From assembly GCA_004794785.1 (NCBI GenBank), contig SJOL01006765.1:896558-960557 (forward strand): a stretch of 64,000 bases of DNA. The letters are read 5' to 3'. The notes beneath the pieces were generated by a model. It saw nothing but the letters and a program-made list of their open reading frames with translations, did not search any database and was not told the DNA's origin. The stretch is from Opisthorchis felineus (lineage: Eukaryota > Platyhelminthes > Trematoda > Opisthorchiida > Opisthorchiidae). Positions 1 through 13,633 of this stretch are shown one piece after another; position 1 is the stretch's first letter; the number at the start of each line of letters is the position of its first letter. A program made the position numbers and the translations under genes.

Positions 1-497
1 ATAGACTTCCAAATACTCTATGGGGCCTACGTCAGACCGCTTCTTGAATACGCTTACCAAGTTGTCTACTCAGGGTGCACGAAGGACGTAGCCCTTATTG
101 AGCGTGTCCAGCGAGCTGCTACGAAAATGGTAACCGGCCTAAAGCGGTGGAATACGAAATGCGTCTCACGGCGCTTGACCTCTTTCCTCTCGAATATTGC
201 CGCCTCCGAGGGGACCTAATTCTTACTTATGCCCTGTTTGAACAAGGTTTGGCCAACAGGTTTTTCACCGTTGCGCCAGCAAACACACGGCGGAGACACG
301 GTAAGAGGATTTTTAATCTCAGAGCGAGCACCTTTATTAGGCAAAATTTGTTCTCATTTCGTGTAGTAGCTGCGTGGAATAACCTTCCTCCGACAGTTGT
401 ACACGCTCCTTCTGGAACCCAGTTCAAAGCACTACTAGCCACTTTTCTGTGCAAGCCCTCGTGCTTGCACACATTCTGCCGCGCGCTGAGAACTTAA
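1..497 (+). mobile_element. CR1-like LINE, 3' end of reverse transcriptase ORF (frameshifted remnant)
   Basis: The first frame reads an RT thumb-like segment (VRPLLEYA, then [12 protein letters not shown]) from base 1 to about 144. A frameshift near 145-147 moves it into a second frame that runs to the TAA at 495-497, with [27 protein letters not shown] and the terminal AWNNLPP block. That order and wording are typical of the C-terminus of CR1/Jockey-type LINE polymerases in flatworms. The element is truncated by the window edge, so its 5' part may exist upstream. The frameshift makes this copy non-functional. CR1-like is my best clade guess; Jockey-like is the alternative. Confidence 0.85.
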
Positions 498-3400
498 AGA
501 GCAGTGCTACACACTTTATTCTCTTGTTCCTTTCAGGTGTATGACAGCCGCTGAACGACAAGAAAAAAACCGACCCTGGAAACTCGGGCAAAAGCCTCGA
601 TCCTGTGTATCAATCCGTGAATCCGTGAATCTAAGGTTTTCCGCATGGCTCGTGATCAGAATCCCCCAATTGTGGGAACCGGAACAATAAATATGGAGAA
701 TCGGGGGCATTTCTGTGATCCGGTTAACCAGTTTTCGCTAAAACTGAAACTCAGTGCTCAGGCTGCGTGGCTTTAAACAGTTGAGTTATTGGCCAGGGTT
801 ACGAAAAGCGTAAGTGAAGATGATGGTTTCGGATAAGTGGTAGCTAGCATCGGTGTGCGGTGAAACTGGGCAGACTCACTGGTGTCGCTGTTGGAGCGAA
901 GTCAGGTGTAAAGGTTCCCTGGGAAGGTGAGGTGGTGATAACGTGAAATGTGAAGAATATCGTTAAATTTGTTTGGAGGACAGCCTGGAAGCTCACCGAG
1001 AAGAGTGTCAAGTGAATTAAAAAGAGGCAGTTGGGGTCAAGTAAGCATTTTGTTAATATTTGCAGCTAGGGTTCCGAGAGGGTGGGAGGCACAGTCCGGT
1101 GCCTGGATGGAATAGTTGCGGAAGTGCACCGCCACTGCCATGCCATCGTTGCACTAACATACTTCGGTTTATGGACAGCCACGTGACGGACGTCATGGGT
1201 AACGTGATTGCTCTGGGGGTGTGCAATTCTCCGGGCAGCGGATTTTTATATGAGTTAGATGTTAGACTTTGAGTAACCCAGATACGGATGGGATTTGGTC
1301 GAAGTGGTAGAAGGAAAGAAGTAATTTGTGCACTGGTCTTCCCTCCCCCTAGCATCGGTACAATCCCAAAGTACAAAGGATGAGTGGACTACCTCGCACC
1401 CATAGCGAAATTCCAGCGCCAATATTTCAGGTGGAAACCAGCAAAATATCTGAATACCTTGTTTAACAGCCTCATGACGCAGCTACCGTTGATGGAACCA
1501 TAGGATGGGTTCCGGCACATGTGAACCGATTAAAATGAAAGGACACATCAGCCATCCTCTATAATTTGGGTTGCTTCAAACCATCCATTTTGCACACAAG
1601 GTGCACAGACTTTTGTACAACCAGTCAGCAGTTACCATGTGATTAAAGGTGTTTTATCTAAATGTTTAGCATCTACGGGTACAATGCCGCACGTCTTTTT
1701 CGGAACTGATGCGGTTCGCGTCATATCCACTTGGAAAATTACTTACCAAAGAAGAAACTACACATAGTGATGAGACCCTTCTTTGCCTAGTGTGCTTTTT
1801 CCGGAACAATCTGCTGGTTTGTACGATTTAAAATTCGTCCTCATAAGATCAATAACAGCAGCAAGGCTCCGTTTGCGTCCTCAAACAGATGGGCGACAAA
1901 GTTCACCTTAGTCAGATCTGTTTTGACAGACATCAACATATAGTCTTGTTTAGAAAACTTTTGAAAGATTTGGAATTTGACGCCACAAGCAGAAGAAATT
2001 GTTTCTGGTAACCTGTCCTTCAGAAAGTAGGGCCCTGAAAATATGAAGGACCCGCATAGTTTCCTGGTGATGGGCAAAACGGACATCCGCTTACTCGCCA
2101 TGCACATATTCGTGAACGGCCGACATCCTGCTTCGCATCGCTATTTATATAGGTTGTTTCAGAGAACGACCTGCGGCTAATAACAAAGGAACTACTTTCA
2201 TAGACCAAGTGGCTCATCAGGTGTGCGCGCAACCCGCGTGGTCCTTCTGTGAGGCGTCCTGTTCTGTAATGTTAAAAATAGTGACGGCATGGCATAATGT
2301 GCAGTTACAAGAGTCTGACAGATTGTCCTCAAGGAAACTGCGGGTTAGCAGAAACGTACTCTATTTGATGGCTTTGTGAGACATCGCTGTTGTCGACTAA
2401 TTTCGGTTTTTCAGATTTTGAAATCGCCCGTAGATAGTAAGGCGCGCTGACCTAGACGTGTTACACTCATTAGCTCACTGGTTAAATTTTAGACTCGTAT
2501 GGACAGTGTTTGTGAAAAAGGGACCATTCACTTTGATAGCTGCCTAAGCAGCTCTTTGAAAAACGAAAAACGCCAACCCAGAAAAGTCAGCAGTTATCCT
2601 GATAACCTGATGCACGCCTTTCACAGTGTTCTGGCACAGTGATTGGCCAGCTGCGGGGAGCCGACAAACACTTGTTTGTATTCTTGCGGCCTTGTGTCAA
2701 GTAAAAGCGCACGCTACATCTCTTGTGATGGAACCTCTTTAAAAAAGCTCTAAAGGTTGCTGATGTGCACACAAAAAGCCGAAAGGTATTTAAAATCACC
2801 TAATCAAGTAACGTTTTCCTTTCTTCTTCATGGCTCTTGAGCACCTTTCATCACAGAAGGGCATTGACCTTGAACATCTCTCTTCTGACAGACGACTGTT
2901 TTGTCGAGCTCCCAACGTTCTTCTAGGAAGTTGTACTTACTATTCTTGATTACAATAATTCTGAAGCGCAAAGCTGTCATGTTCCAACGCTAGTTGACAG
3001 AGCATAATGTGCCGGCAGGCGGAATGGCTCGGTTAGTGAAAAGACCTATTTAACCCATAGAACCTGAGTGCCTTCAGAAAAACGTTAAAAGACCCGTTGG
3101 TTGACTAAGGTCGTCGCGGAAGGCCGCAGAAGCTTTGAGGTTGTCATGACTTACTCCACGATATTTCTCTGACAGGTGATTTTTGCTGAACTCAAAATGC
3201 AGGTGGGACACACAAAGGTGACCGCAAACGATCACATCTGCTTCCGCAGTCTGGCGCTTTTTCATTTTTTCCTTCTATCCCGTTTACCTACTAACATTTC
3301 TAATCCCCTGCGTCCTACCGACAACATCAGGACTTATACAGACTGTGCTAGATTTGATGCGTTCTCACGTACGTGAGATACTGTAACCATATTTCCAGTC

Positions 3401-6400
3401 TAGTCACTTTTCAATAAATCACGTAATAGCGCTGCATGGCCAAAAACCATATCGCCCAAGCGGGTTGGGTTTCATAGTCTCTGTTCGAGGGTTCCGAGCC
3501 GCGCCCACATCGACCGGGGAAATGCGTGTCTGCCAAAGTGTTAACACCTGAAAATGAGCATCCGTGAAACAGAGCAAAACACTGGTCAAACGTTGCGAAT
3601 TAAATGCATCCCTGGCCTCCGTTGACGGAAAGCATTGCAGCGGTACACCGAACAGATTTTAGCCGGGCCACAACCCCTTATAAGAGCGAAATGAAATTTT
3701 TTCCAGCGACCTTGGCCTTGCAACCCGGACTTGGGACAACTGCAACCTACCGCTTCAGCGATCAGTAAGTACTTCATGAAAGCAACGGACAGGAGTAAAT
3801 GGCACGTGGGTTGTCCTTGGTTTTTCCGGAGAAGTCGGATACGGAATCTTCGGACCTACAGAAACTCGAGCACCCACCCAGATAATAACAGCAAGTTGAA
3901 ATTCCCGGCAATTGTGCTGGCGAAGAGCAGACGGAGCATTCTGCATGTAGGCTTGCATAAACCTGGAGGCGAGGTGCCCAACAAGAGGTTCTCTTAGCCA
4001 GCTTTTCCACCCGAAACTGGCTCGGTCAAACCCTGGCAAGGTGGCAGCACTGCGCAACAGGGCCGGCTATTTACTGGTTTTAAAGCAAAGGACACATATT
4101 TACAGTCCTGTCTGGTATCCAATAATGGACCACATTTTTCTCCGTATAGTTCTGCCCATGGTCTATCAGGAACATGAGACACTGTATCTCTCCGCCTCCG
4201 GTGGTATAAGATCTTGGTGTTGTTGGCTAAACCTATCTGTTTTCGGTTGGCCAGCACAGGATGGGATTGTCAGCGACGGCGTCAGGAGAAGGGTTCTTTC
4301 TTTATACAATTTTTTTGGATGCGCGGATGGCCAGAACGGAACGGAATCCTTCTCATGGTGCCGGAATCCAACCCTTGAGCGAAAGCCAGAAGGACGACAC
4401 TGGAGAGCAACCTATCAGAGTAAGGTCTCGAGAGCCACAAGATACAATCGTCGTGGTGCGTTTGCTGCTTAGACACACGTGGCCTGGCTTCGATATTGAC
4501 AAGCGATTGACCGGGCAAATTTCGTTGCAATCTCGCAGATAGCGTCGTTGACGTGTCAAAAGGAGAATACAACAGGTCATCTAGAGTGACTGACCCATGT
4601 TGGGGCCAGAGGGTGCCGAAAGTTTTTACTAAGCCAAGCTTTTTTGCACCCTGGTGAGCAGGATTCACATATCTGCTCAGGCCATTACCAGTAGAAACGC
4701 GCAAGGTCACGGAGCACGGAACAATCGGGAAAAGACTCTCATGCGAACGCTTTCGCAGACAGCCGACAAGCCAACTTCCCATTCACGGCACTTTCCATAG
4801 TCCTCGCACGCAAGTGCGGTGAGTCGCTTCCGCGTGGTGGTTGGAACTGACTCAGGGGAGTGTGATCACTCGTGATGTTCACTATCGACCGTTGACGGTA
4901 CGTCTAAACCAAACAAGGATTTTGACCCAGTCTGTCGCTGAAATTTTAGCTCGCCCAAACTGACGTCCGGGCTGCCCGTTTGGCAGCAGTAGGTGGCTCA
5001 TTGCGCCGACCCCCCTGCTCCTGGGTTCCAAATTCTGCTCACTGTGAAGCATGTCTCTCGTTAGATCCTTATGTGTCGTAAAGACGTGAAGCAAGCTTGC
5101 TTGAAGCAAGAATGCTTCCAAGCTGGCGCATTGGGTCAGTAAGCTTAGTAGGCTTACTGACTGGTATATGAGTAAAAGTTGAAGGCCCGTAGAAATGTAT
5201 TGGCTGGTGTTATGTCTGCCTTGAATGGCTTAGAACGATTGAAAGCCATGAGTGAGTACAAATTGTAATTACCTGTGCATGTACGAGCAAATACACTTGC
5301 ACTATAAAGGGATACAGCTTGGCGACAATGACGGTGGCTGAATGAGCTGTGAGCCACTGGTGAAGAGGAAAAGCCCAAAACAAAGCGCCTTGTTGACTGC
5401 AGTGTTTGACACAAGGCGGTGGATTCTGTAAACTTGATCCACAAAGGATCACCTAAAGCATCCCTAGAACCGCATCGATTTGTACCTTCGGTCAAGGGAA
5501 CTTAGATTATGATTTTGCGAGCAATATGGCGTTTGTTGGTGGATATCAGTTGTAAGGCAGAGAAGAGCTGAGTAATACGAAGCCTTGCTGGTGTGGGAGC
5601 TTTCATACCATTCATCCAAGATAGGGAGAGTGGCGCGGAAACCTGGACATGAGACCTCCATGGGGTGCCAGCTCATCGTCAGGGAACTGACATCAACCAT
5701 AATGAGGAAGCGAAAGTGGGGGACTGAGATAAGAAGTAAAAGATAATATATCATCTCCGGATGCATCCACGGAACAGCAGTCTAAATGCCTTGCTATTAA
5801 AGTGTGGAGCGACAGACGCCGCCGGAGTGAACGGCGATTGTGAACAAAACTCGAGTTTCAATAAAGGTGTTGCAAATTTCGGAACTGTTGCACATGCACC
5901 CTCGGCTCACTATTGCGGAATGTCGATTAGGACGTGTCGCAACAATAAGGCCATGTATATCCAAAGTTGGCCGGACTTCGGCGGACAAGATTTTGGCAGA
6001 TCGTTTAAATTGGCCAGTTTGTTGCAGGGGTCTTACCGGTCATCACAGCAGTGGTTTTTCCAGTCATATGGCACAGCGGTTCACAGGATGACAAATGGAT
6101 ATAAAACCGGAGTGTGCATTAGAAAAGTTCAGTGGTGTTGCAATGTAACAAGTTGTGGTTGGGCAACGGGTGGAGTAGCCAGTTCATATTCAGATCATAG
6201 AAGGAGCAAGGTCCAGTGTGCTGGTAAAAAATAGGTGAGTATGGACCCCGGTCTGTGGGAATGAATAGACCGACGGTTTCCACTTGTTGTATTTTACAGC
6301 TAAGGGACTAAAAAGCCGGCATACTGTGATTGACATCGGTGGCATTAGCGCGCGGCTTAAGTGGGACTTTTCTGGCCGGTTATCCTTTGTCCTCGCGGGA

Positions 6401-8500
6401 AGCTATCTATCAGATGCGGCGAAATTTCATTTTTGATCGAACTCTTGGAGACAGAAATAGATAAGTGAAGAACGTGAAGTTTTTTGTTCCAATATCATTT
6501 CGTCACCACTGCTAGTGGTGATAAGAATGGCGAGAGAAGAACCCGAATCAACTGTGGTGGATTTGGTGGGTCAGGTGAATCCATTACCAAAGCATTTTCC
6601 GGGCGCCCTGCCTGCAAGTTATCATGTCCACTGACACTGGAACTAGTCCGTGTGGTGCTGGAAAAACGTGTGGCTAAAACTAATTGAAGGGGTTGGGGAA
6701 TAGGATGAGACCCATTCACGATGGCAATTTCGGTACCTAGTAGGAGAGGTGCGATTGTGGCATGTTTTAAACTAGATGGTGGGGGCAAATTCCCACCCTC
6801 CAAGATGGCCACTTAATCTCCACTTGAAATACACGCCATTGTATTCTGGCCAGAAAAAGCAAATGCAATGCCCTTTGGTTGCAAAACCTTTGAGATTCGC
6901 TTAGAAAACCGGAATGTGGCGATCACCTTCACAGAGTGATGGAGAAGCATCACACAGACGCTAAGACACACCGTTTTCCGGACTAGAAAGCCAAAGCGTC
7001 AGGGTGGCATGAAAAATGTTCCTTCCTTATCGCCGATCCCGGCTTTGGCTACTAGGTATGCCGTATGCTTCACGATTTTGCTGACCTCGTTGTTCGCGCG
7101 GAAGGGTAGGAGCGCTGGATGGGTCCGCAGTTGTGGACGATAAGATGGGTGTGGGTTTCCACAACTTCATTTAAATCGGGAAAAGGCCAATGAGCTTCCG
7201 TGTCTATCCTAGGATACACCTCAGAATGGCCCTATTGCTGCAAGGGAGACATAAAATCCGTGAAGCGTCCCTTACCCACAGCGGCAGAGTACATTCGGAA
7301 ATGGAGGAGTTGGGAGTGATGGTTTGAACACTTGTGGGCTGATCGAGGGTATACACGGTGTGAGGTCTGGGTAGTAAATACCGTGTGTCGAAGAGCACGT
7401 GTAAGACGGTTACCACATGTGGATAAATTATAAAAGATCATTTTTAATTTCTGAAACATCGCAATTGATGCGGGAAAGGTAACAACAAAAGTCTGTCTGC
7501 ACAAGTCCACTTCGGAAAGTTTAGCAGCCTTTGGTTGGCTTCAGAAAAAGTTTTCTGCGCAAAAACTCCCACGTTCATATAATAAGACGTTTTGTTATTG
7601 GGAGCAGAAGTTGAGTTTCAGCGCAAAGCACCCCCTCATTTCTGGCGTCCCACTGTAGACAAACTGGAGGTGATGTTGGTGTCTTCGAGTCCTCCAAGTA
7701 AGCTATTAGTTGATTGGCAGTACGAGGAATGCGATTCTCGAGTGCCGTCAGCTGGGCTAAACGAATAACGTGGTGGAAAACCGCATGGTAATCCATGTAC
7801 TAAAAGCTGAGCTGCCGTGCTTCGAACTTCGAAAACCGTTATCCAATTGGTCATGCGGACAAAAGCTGAAAAACACGCAGAAACCGGGGATCATTCGGGT
7901 AAAGCAAGCCTTTAGATTGAAGCTGGCAAAATGTGGAGGGGCTATAGGAATATATACTTAGGACTGCTTGGTGTGGAAAACAACCAAACAGTTGTGTTAT
8001 CTAAAAGCTTGCGTGGTCAAACTAAAGGTATACATAACTCATGGGTCTAAATTCGTTTGAGCTCCATGCTTGGCACAAATTGCAGTGGACACTGTACGGG
8101 TTAGGCAAGATGATCTCTTAAGAGCAAAGTGGTTGGCCTTCTTGTACTGCACACATGAGCACGGTAAACGCAACCTTAGACTGTGGACAAATCAGCTCTT
8201 GATCTGATTGGCACGTATCAAGTTGCAGATCAAGGAAGACCCAGAAGATGAGAAAACTCGATGTCCGGCGCCCCAGTGAGCCACAGCGAACCCGTCTTTT
8301 CACAAAAAATAGCTAAAATAACAAAGATACCAAATGAAGGAATCATTTTGCTGGATACGGTAGAAGATTCGACACGGACTTCCCGAATCGGAGATAGGGT
8401 ATGTTTGACCAGTTCAAAATAAGGAGGCCACTATATTCCCTAGATCATCCGATAAGATATTCTATATATTGAAAGCGACCGATAAGCTTTGCAAATTTAA
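498..8500. other. non-coding stretch without a recognisable gene
   Basis: The longest open frames here (for example 4282-4782 on minus, 5761-6234 and 4041-4472 on plus) overlap open frames on the opposite strand. They show no domain, no repeat and no splice-site-bounded block that I recognise. Base composition is mixed and GC is locally higher around 3.7-7 kb, which by itself makes long chance frames likely. This may be old transposon sequence, but I cannot name a family. Confidence 0.5.
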
Positions 8501-8519
8501 GCTGAAAAGGTTTACTCGG

Positions 8520-8850
8520 AAAACTAACGGAATACGATCGTAACATAGTGAGGTGCATCGAAGCTGCAAGAGGAATGCAAACAGGACACGAAAAACGGTG
8601 CACCGAGATACAATTGCGCAAGGGAACAAGGGGAAAATATTCACCGGAAGCTTAGGTTAATAGAACACACCAAACAGGAGATGCTTAATAAGACCACAAC
8701 CACTGGCGTGCCGTTAGTCTGTGGATGAGTGAAACTGGTGAAACCCTTTTGATTAAGCTTCATTCCGAATATACGGTTCACATATTTGGGCACATAAAAG
8801 TATAGAAAGCCCAAACTGCCAATCACCTTACAGAACACAGGTTGCGTCTA
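8520..8850 (-). mobile_element. possible Ty3/Gypsy integrase fragment
   Basis: On the minus strand the frame at 8641-8838 carries THPQTNG (about 8710-8730), the hallmark of the Gypsy integrase core just before the catalytic Glu region. The residues before it (GFLYFYVPKYVNRIFGMK) fit the usual pattern of a target strand then a GIK-like turn. Further along, a second frame near 8540-8600 reads a DAPHYVTI-like block that resembles the start of the post-core segment. Stops and frame changes separate these pieces. No LTR, primer-binding site or protease/RT was found nearby. The call rests mainly on one motif, so a chance match is possible. Confidence 0.35.
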
Positions 8851-9917
8851 ACCGACCGGCATGGTTTCGTACGTCGAAAGCAATATAGCTGCCGTGTCCT
8901 CCAAAGAACTCCCTCTTAGGTTGGAAAGGAGTAAAATTATAGAATCCTGGCGTCTAAATTCCCAAACTGTCGATCTTTGCGGGACAAAACGCGAAGCACG
9001 ACAGTATCAGTTCCCTTCAGATCATGCCTTTTGAGCTTTTACAGAATATAGAATTTTGGCGATCAAAGGAGCGGTCGGTCAATCTCACAAAAGCTTACCA
9101 CCAGGACTATTGCTTTTCCTGCTATTCGAGATGAATCCCAGGTGATATTTAGTATATTTTCGAGATGCTTTTGGAGATGGTTTAAAGGAAATACGGTCAA
9201 GGAGATCTCAGCACTGCTTTTTAAGCAAGCGTAGATGCTATCGGTCAGTGTAAATGGCTTAGTGGTGCACTGGCTGATCTGGGTCATGGAGGTATGGAGG
9301 AAGGGAATAGAAATCACTTCCCTCAAACTGTGTCAACCGACAGAGGTTTGGAAATGCAAGTCACCACCCCCAATGAACATTGCTTAGCAGTGAAGAAGAA
9401 AAATAAGGCCGTGTGCTAACTTCGGAACTCTGCTTTTGTGGACAGCTTAAGAGGCTGGAAAGGCCTCAACACCGAGGTTAACTGAAGATAGGAGTATTCT
9501 TTGGGGAAAGTGCGGGTTGGAGGGACTGCAGTGGAACTGATAGATCAAGTGAATCATCTAATTCCTTTCCAACTATTGTCTACCCTGGCCTTATAGACTA
9601 CATATTAGCTGTCCAAAAGGGTGCGGATTTCAGGGCACGGTCATAATTTCCTCCAAAGTAATTGGTGGATCTTGCAGTGAACCACGGAAATGTGCGATGA
9701 CAAAAAATCACTCTAAATTTGTAAGCTCCAGCTTGATATAGGTTGTAATGATCCGCGGACGGAACTGCCTCGGTTTGACGGTTGCGGCTCTGACATCATA
9801 TCCATCTCATGTATTTTACTGGTCCCAATGCGATGTTTCAGATGATTTTCCCCTCACACAGAGTACATTTTTACGTTCGGTTTCGGCACTTATAATTCGA
9901 CCGTCCTTGTGTTTAGC

Positions 9918-10159
9918 CGCTGGCACGGTCACTTGGTCCAATGGTAATTGCGGAGCAACATGTTCCCCTGAAAATTCTGAGATTGCCGGGGACGAAATTT
10001 TCCAATTTCCTGGCGCACCACCTAACTGGATGCAATTTCACCTTCGTTCTGACACAATAATTCGCCTCGGTGTCCTGCACTGGAATCCTGATGATTTGTT
10101 GAGTCAAACCAGTCTTCTTGCTGCCCAAGTAAAAGGGGCCATGCCTACCGTTTATGATG
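9918..10159 (+). CDS. orphan candidate exon, product unknown
   Basis: A pyrimidine-rich tract ends in TTTAG at 9917, and a strong donor GTAAGT begins at 10160. Between them lies an open 242-bp block encoding about 80 residues of protein-like composition: Cys-containing near the start (SNGNCGATCSPE), then GAPPNWMQFHLRSD, then VLHWNPDDLL. The surrounding frame is open from 9748 to 10242. I do not recognise the family; the Trp/Pro/Cys content suggests an extracellular domain, but that is weak inference. No partner exon could be identified on either side. It could also be a chance open frame or a pseudogene piece. Confidence 0.3.
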
Positions 10160-11219
10160 GTAAGTCAAAGTTCACGCCTTATGACTACCAAAGCATACAA
10201 CCGACCTCGTTCCTTCCACGTTATGGACGTGGATCATCATAAAGCACCTGGTTTACTAAACCGCTGATTCACTGAGCATCGGATCCACAGGGGACACCCA
10301 AAGCCCCCACGACTTGACCTTGCCATAGTTGTTTTTCTGCTCCACATTTCCGATTTACTATACCAACACCGCATAATACGAGTGAGCCGGTGTCGTCGTG
10401 TTTGCTGCACTTTCGCGTGTTAGGACCTTCCTTGACGATTTTTGAAGGTTTTAGAAGGCTGAGAAGCAACTGGCAATCAGTGTGCGCAAATGCGCTTGCA
10501 TTTCATGTATTAATCATCCGAAAGTTTGCGCCTTGTTTGCGTTGTTGGCGCTTTGTGTCCGACTGACTTTGAACACGCGTGCTGGAATTTTCTGACGTGG
10601 AAGAAATTTCAAGCGGACCCTAAAAACAACAGCAAGAATAAAAATCGTTTGAGACTCTGAAGGAAGCATGGTCGGAAATCCAATAGGTCTAGTTGAATGC
10701 CAGGGACAGCAAGCACCGGAATACGAATAAGTTAAGCAGGTTTTCACGCGAGTAGGTATCCACAGGTTCGTAGAATCAGCCTGGCAAATTAACGGGTCCA
10801 GTCATAGACTCGGGTTGCGCATCTGAAAAGAACGAATGGTACTAGCTGACTGGTTATGAGGACTAGTGGAGATGCTCCCCCCTTGTCGAAGAGGCGACAT
10901 CCAAAGCAGGCTCCTTCTTGGATAGACTCAAATGTTCGTGCCATACTTAAAATCGCAAAGGAAGATGAACATGCTAATCTCAGTCGGCAGGAATTACCGT
11001 TCGGATTTTGGAAAATTTGAATCGGCGATTCTAAGGGGAAGTACCGGCCTCTTCTCCGGAGGATTCCGCAAAAATTTCCTTTGGCCACTTGCAGCCCTGA
11101 AGCGAACAAAAGAACTGAACTCCTTCATACGGAATACTGACCAACTGTATTTCGGAAGACGACAAACTGAAGGTGGGGGTATACCAGCGGTAGTATTTAT
11201 GGGTGTTTACTAGGGAACA

Positions 11220-12900
11220 CAACCAACCCGAGGAAATGCTAGCGAAAACTGGGGTGTGTGTTAGAAGATTTGTCCATTGTGAGACTGTGGAGGAGGTTCT
11301 ATTGTCCATGGGTGATCAAACATCTGTCGCATCTAAGTTAATTTCTGGCATTATTATGCGCAGGTCGGTCGATTATCGGTAGAGACAGATTCGTGAGGAT
11401 CAAGCTGGGTTTCGCCCTGGCCAAAGGTTGCATCAACCATATCTTTACTTTGAAACAAGTTCTTGAACAGCGCCAATACTTCGGAGGTCCCACGTTGGTC
11501 GTTATTCTTGATCTGAAAGCTGCTTTTGACTCTGTCGATCGTCAGGAACTTTAGCGATGTCTGACGATCAGAGGTGTTCCTTCCAAATTTCTATCCCTTA
11601 GGAGGGCCCTGTATGTGAACTTCTGTGGGTGCGTACGAGCATACGTAAAGCTCTCACCTGAGTTCACCATTCCTGTAGTGTAAGACAAGGCTGTCCTATC
11701 TCACCTTCCCTCTTCAACTTTGTTATTGATGTGCTGCTTGAAATATCCCTGCCTGCCTCTGAAACCTGGGGTTGAAATGCTCCCGGGACATTCGCTCACA
11801 AACGTTGAGTGTGCAGAAACTATTGCTCTCCTTGGTTCGAAAATGCAAACCACTTTAAATAACCTAAATAATTTTGCCGCACAATTTGGCACGCGCTCCA
11901 TACCTGCAAATTTTAAAGTGCTGCTACAAGACTGGGTGGGACCAAACCCAAACCTCATTCTTTCAGACGAACCAGTCGACGTAGTAGATAATTTTTTGTT
12001 CCTGGGCAGTTGTATAAGTTCTGGTGGAGTGGCTGGAGATGAGACTACTTCTCCGATCGAGAAGGCCAGGGCAATCTTCGACACCTATGGCAAATACATG
12101 GCGTCAGTTTGTCTGTCAAGGGCAGAGTTTACACTTTGGCAGTGCGATCCATACTGCTTTGTGGATCAGATACGTGGCCTCTACGCGCAGAGGACACACG
12201 AAAGCCGTCAGTGTTTGACCATCGGTGTCTCCGAAGCATTGGTCGGGCCTGGTGGGAACATCGGATTGGTAGTTCTGAAGTACGCCAGATGGCCCTAGGA
12301 AGGAGCTCTTCCGCGATAGATGAATTACTCATGCTTCATAGGCGAAGACATTTACTCCGCATGCCGGAAGACCGTCTGCCTCGCAGGGCTCTTTTCGCCA
12401 AGCCCTTTGTTGAGTGTAAGTGACTAAGAGGTGGACAGTGTATGACCTGGAAACGGAGTATGAAAACATTAACCAACTGCCGCCTCCCTGGATGGGGACT
12501 CCGGAACTCAACTCGCCAGCAGTTTATGACACTAACCGCGCAGTCAATGGCGCTCATGCATCAAAGCTGTCGCCTTCGATGCGTAGCCACCCAGTTCTCG
12601 AACTAACTGAAGATGCCATCGCCTCCAGTGCTTGTATGTTTCCCACTTTCCCACTTTTCGTTACTGTGGCAGATGGAACGAACGTATCCATGGTGCACGC
12701 TTTGTGACTGATAAATTGATTGATCGATTGTTTGGGTGGGTGATCAAACCACTCCGGATCCGGATGAACTTCATCTCCCGTGGGCAACAGAGGTGGTAAC
12801 ATCAATGTTAGCGCTGTTGTTTCACTGCCGTACAGCCACAAAGATGGTTGAGAAAGGGACTTGGTGCTGACCTGTCGCAAGCACTTTCAAGCGCTCAATC
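11220..12900 (+). mobile_element. RTE-like LINE, RT domain to 3' end (dead copy)
   Basis: The RT fingers motif DQAGFRPG is at about 11397-11420. Motif A (VVILDLKAAFDSVDR) is at about 11497-11541, with a TAG stop shortly after. Motif B (RQGCPISPSLFNFVIDV) is at about 11681-11737. The catalytic YADD box, expected near 11810-11821, reads CAET instead, so the polymerase could not be active. The downstream RTE C-terminal domain is clear: FLFLGSCISSGG, then FDHRCLRSIGRAWWEHRIG with a frame change near 12.1 kb, running to the stop at 12421. A more degraded tail continues to about 12.9 kb. The 3' half is closely related to the minus-strand copy at 36.5-38.5 kb. Confidence 0.9.
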
Positions 12901-13010
12901 AGACTATCTAGAAGGAAACTGATAGCACGAACGCCAGTGATCTCGAATAGCCGCCATTTCTCGCAATATCCAGCCAAGCGGGGAGAGGGGAGTCACAGGT
13001 ACCCCGTTCT
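12780..13010 (-). mobile_element. RTE-like LINE C-terminal tail fragment
   Basis: On the minus strand a short stretch near 12905-12975 reads LREMAAIRDHWRSCYQF, which matches the terminal MA..R..WRSC.QF block of the RTE ORF seen complete in the 58.7-61.6 kb element. It abuts the opposite-facing RTE copy at 11.2-12.9 kb, so two RTE 3' ends converge here. Only the last few dozen codons are recognisable, and the boundaries are approximate. Confidence 0.4.
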
Positions 13011-13633
13011 GGATGGCGAATCGCGCTCCAGGAGGCACAAGTATCAGTTGCCTTCCGTAAAATGTGAGTATCTTTGCATCATATCTACAGCTCATCAGCT
13101 GAAAGTAGCACCTCACAGTTAGACGGAAGGAGAAAACGAAATAATAGAGATTAAGAATAGCCACGGCAATGATCGTTTTTGGACCCCGATGGAGCTACGA
13201 AAATGGGACGGAAGTGAGCTGCCGACGTATACTTGGGAGGACAATGTCAAACTACCTAATTTACAGGTGTTCTCATCGACGGATTTCCTCAAGAACACGG
13301 GGAAAATACACTCAGTACGAGTATTACTCCAAACAGATAGGATGAATCAATGAAGAGAACGGTTAGTTTCGTAAGACAGTAACACAAGGAAAAGAAACCG
13401 TGCTGGGCTGAGTGGAAGGGCTCATTGGTGAGTAGGTAATTGAGAAGTAATTTGTCTACGGTTCGTTCCATTATTTTTACACTTTAGACAAATGTGTTGG
13501 TGGTTAGTTTGGTAGTACCCGTCACTACCTTTGTAGATAGGGTGGATAATCGCACACCCCAAAGGGTAGAGTAAAACTTCACAGAAGAAGAGCAGATGTA
13601 TATATTGGAAGGTTATCATGTCGGCACATTTTT

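Noticed and set aside
4282..4782. 166-codon open frame on minus, overlapped by 143-codon frames on plus
   Set aside because: Open on both strands in a GC-richer stretch, no domain, no splice context and no motif I recognise. Best explained as chance or unnamed repeat sequence.
5761..6234. 157-codon open frame on plus
   Set aside because: No recognisable family and no repeat of motif. Shorter frames overlap it on both strands.
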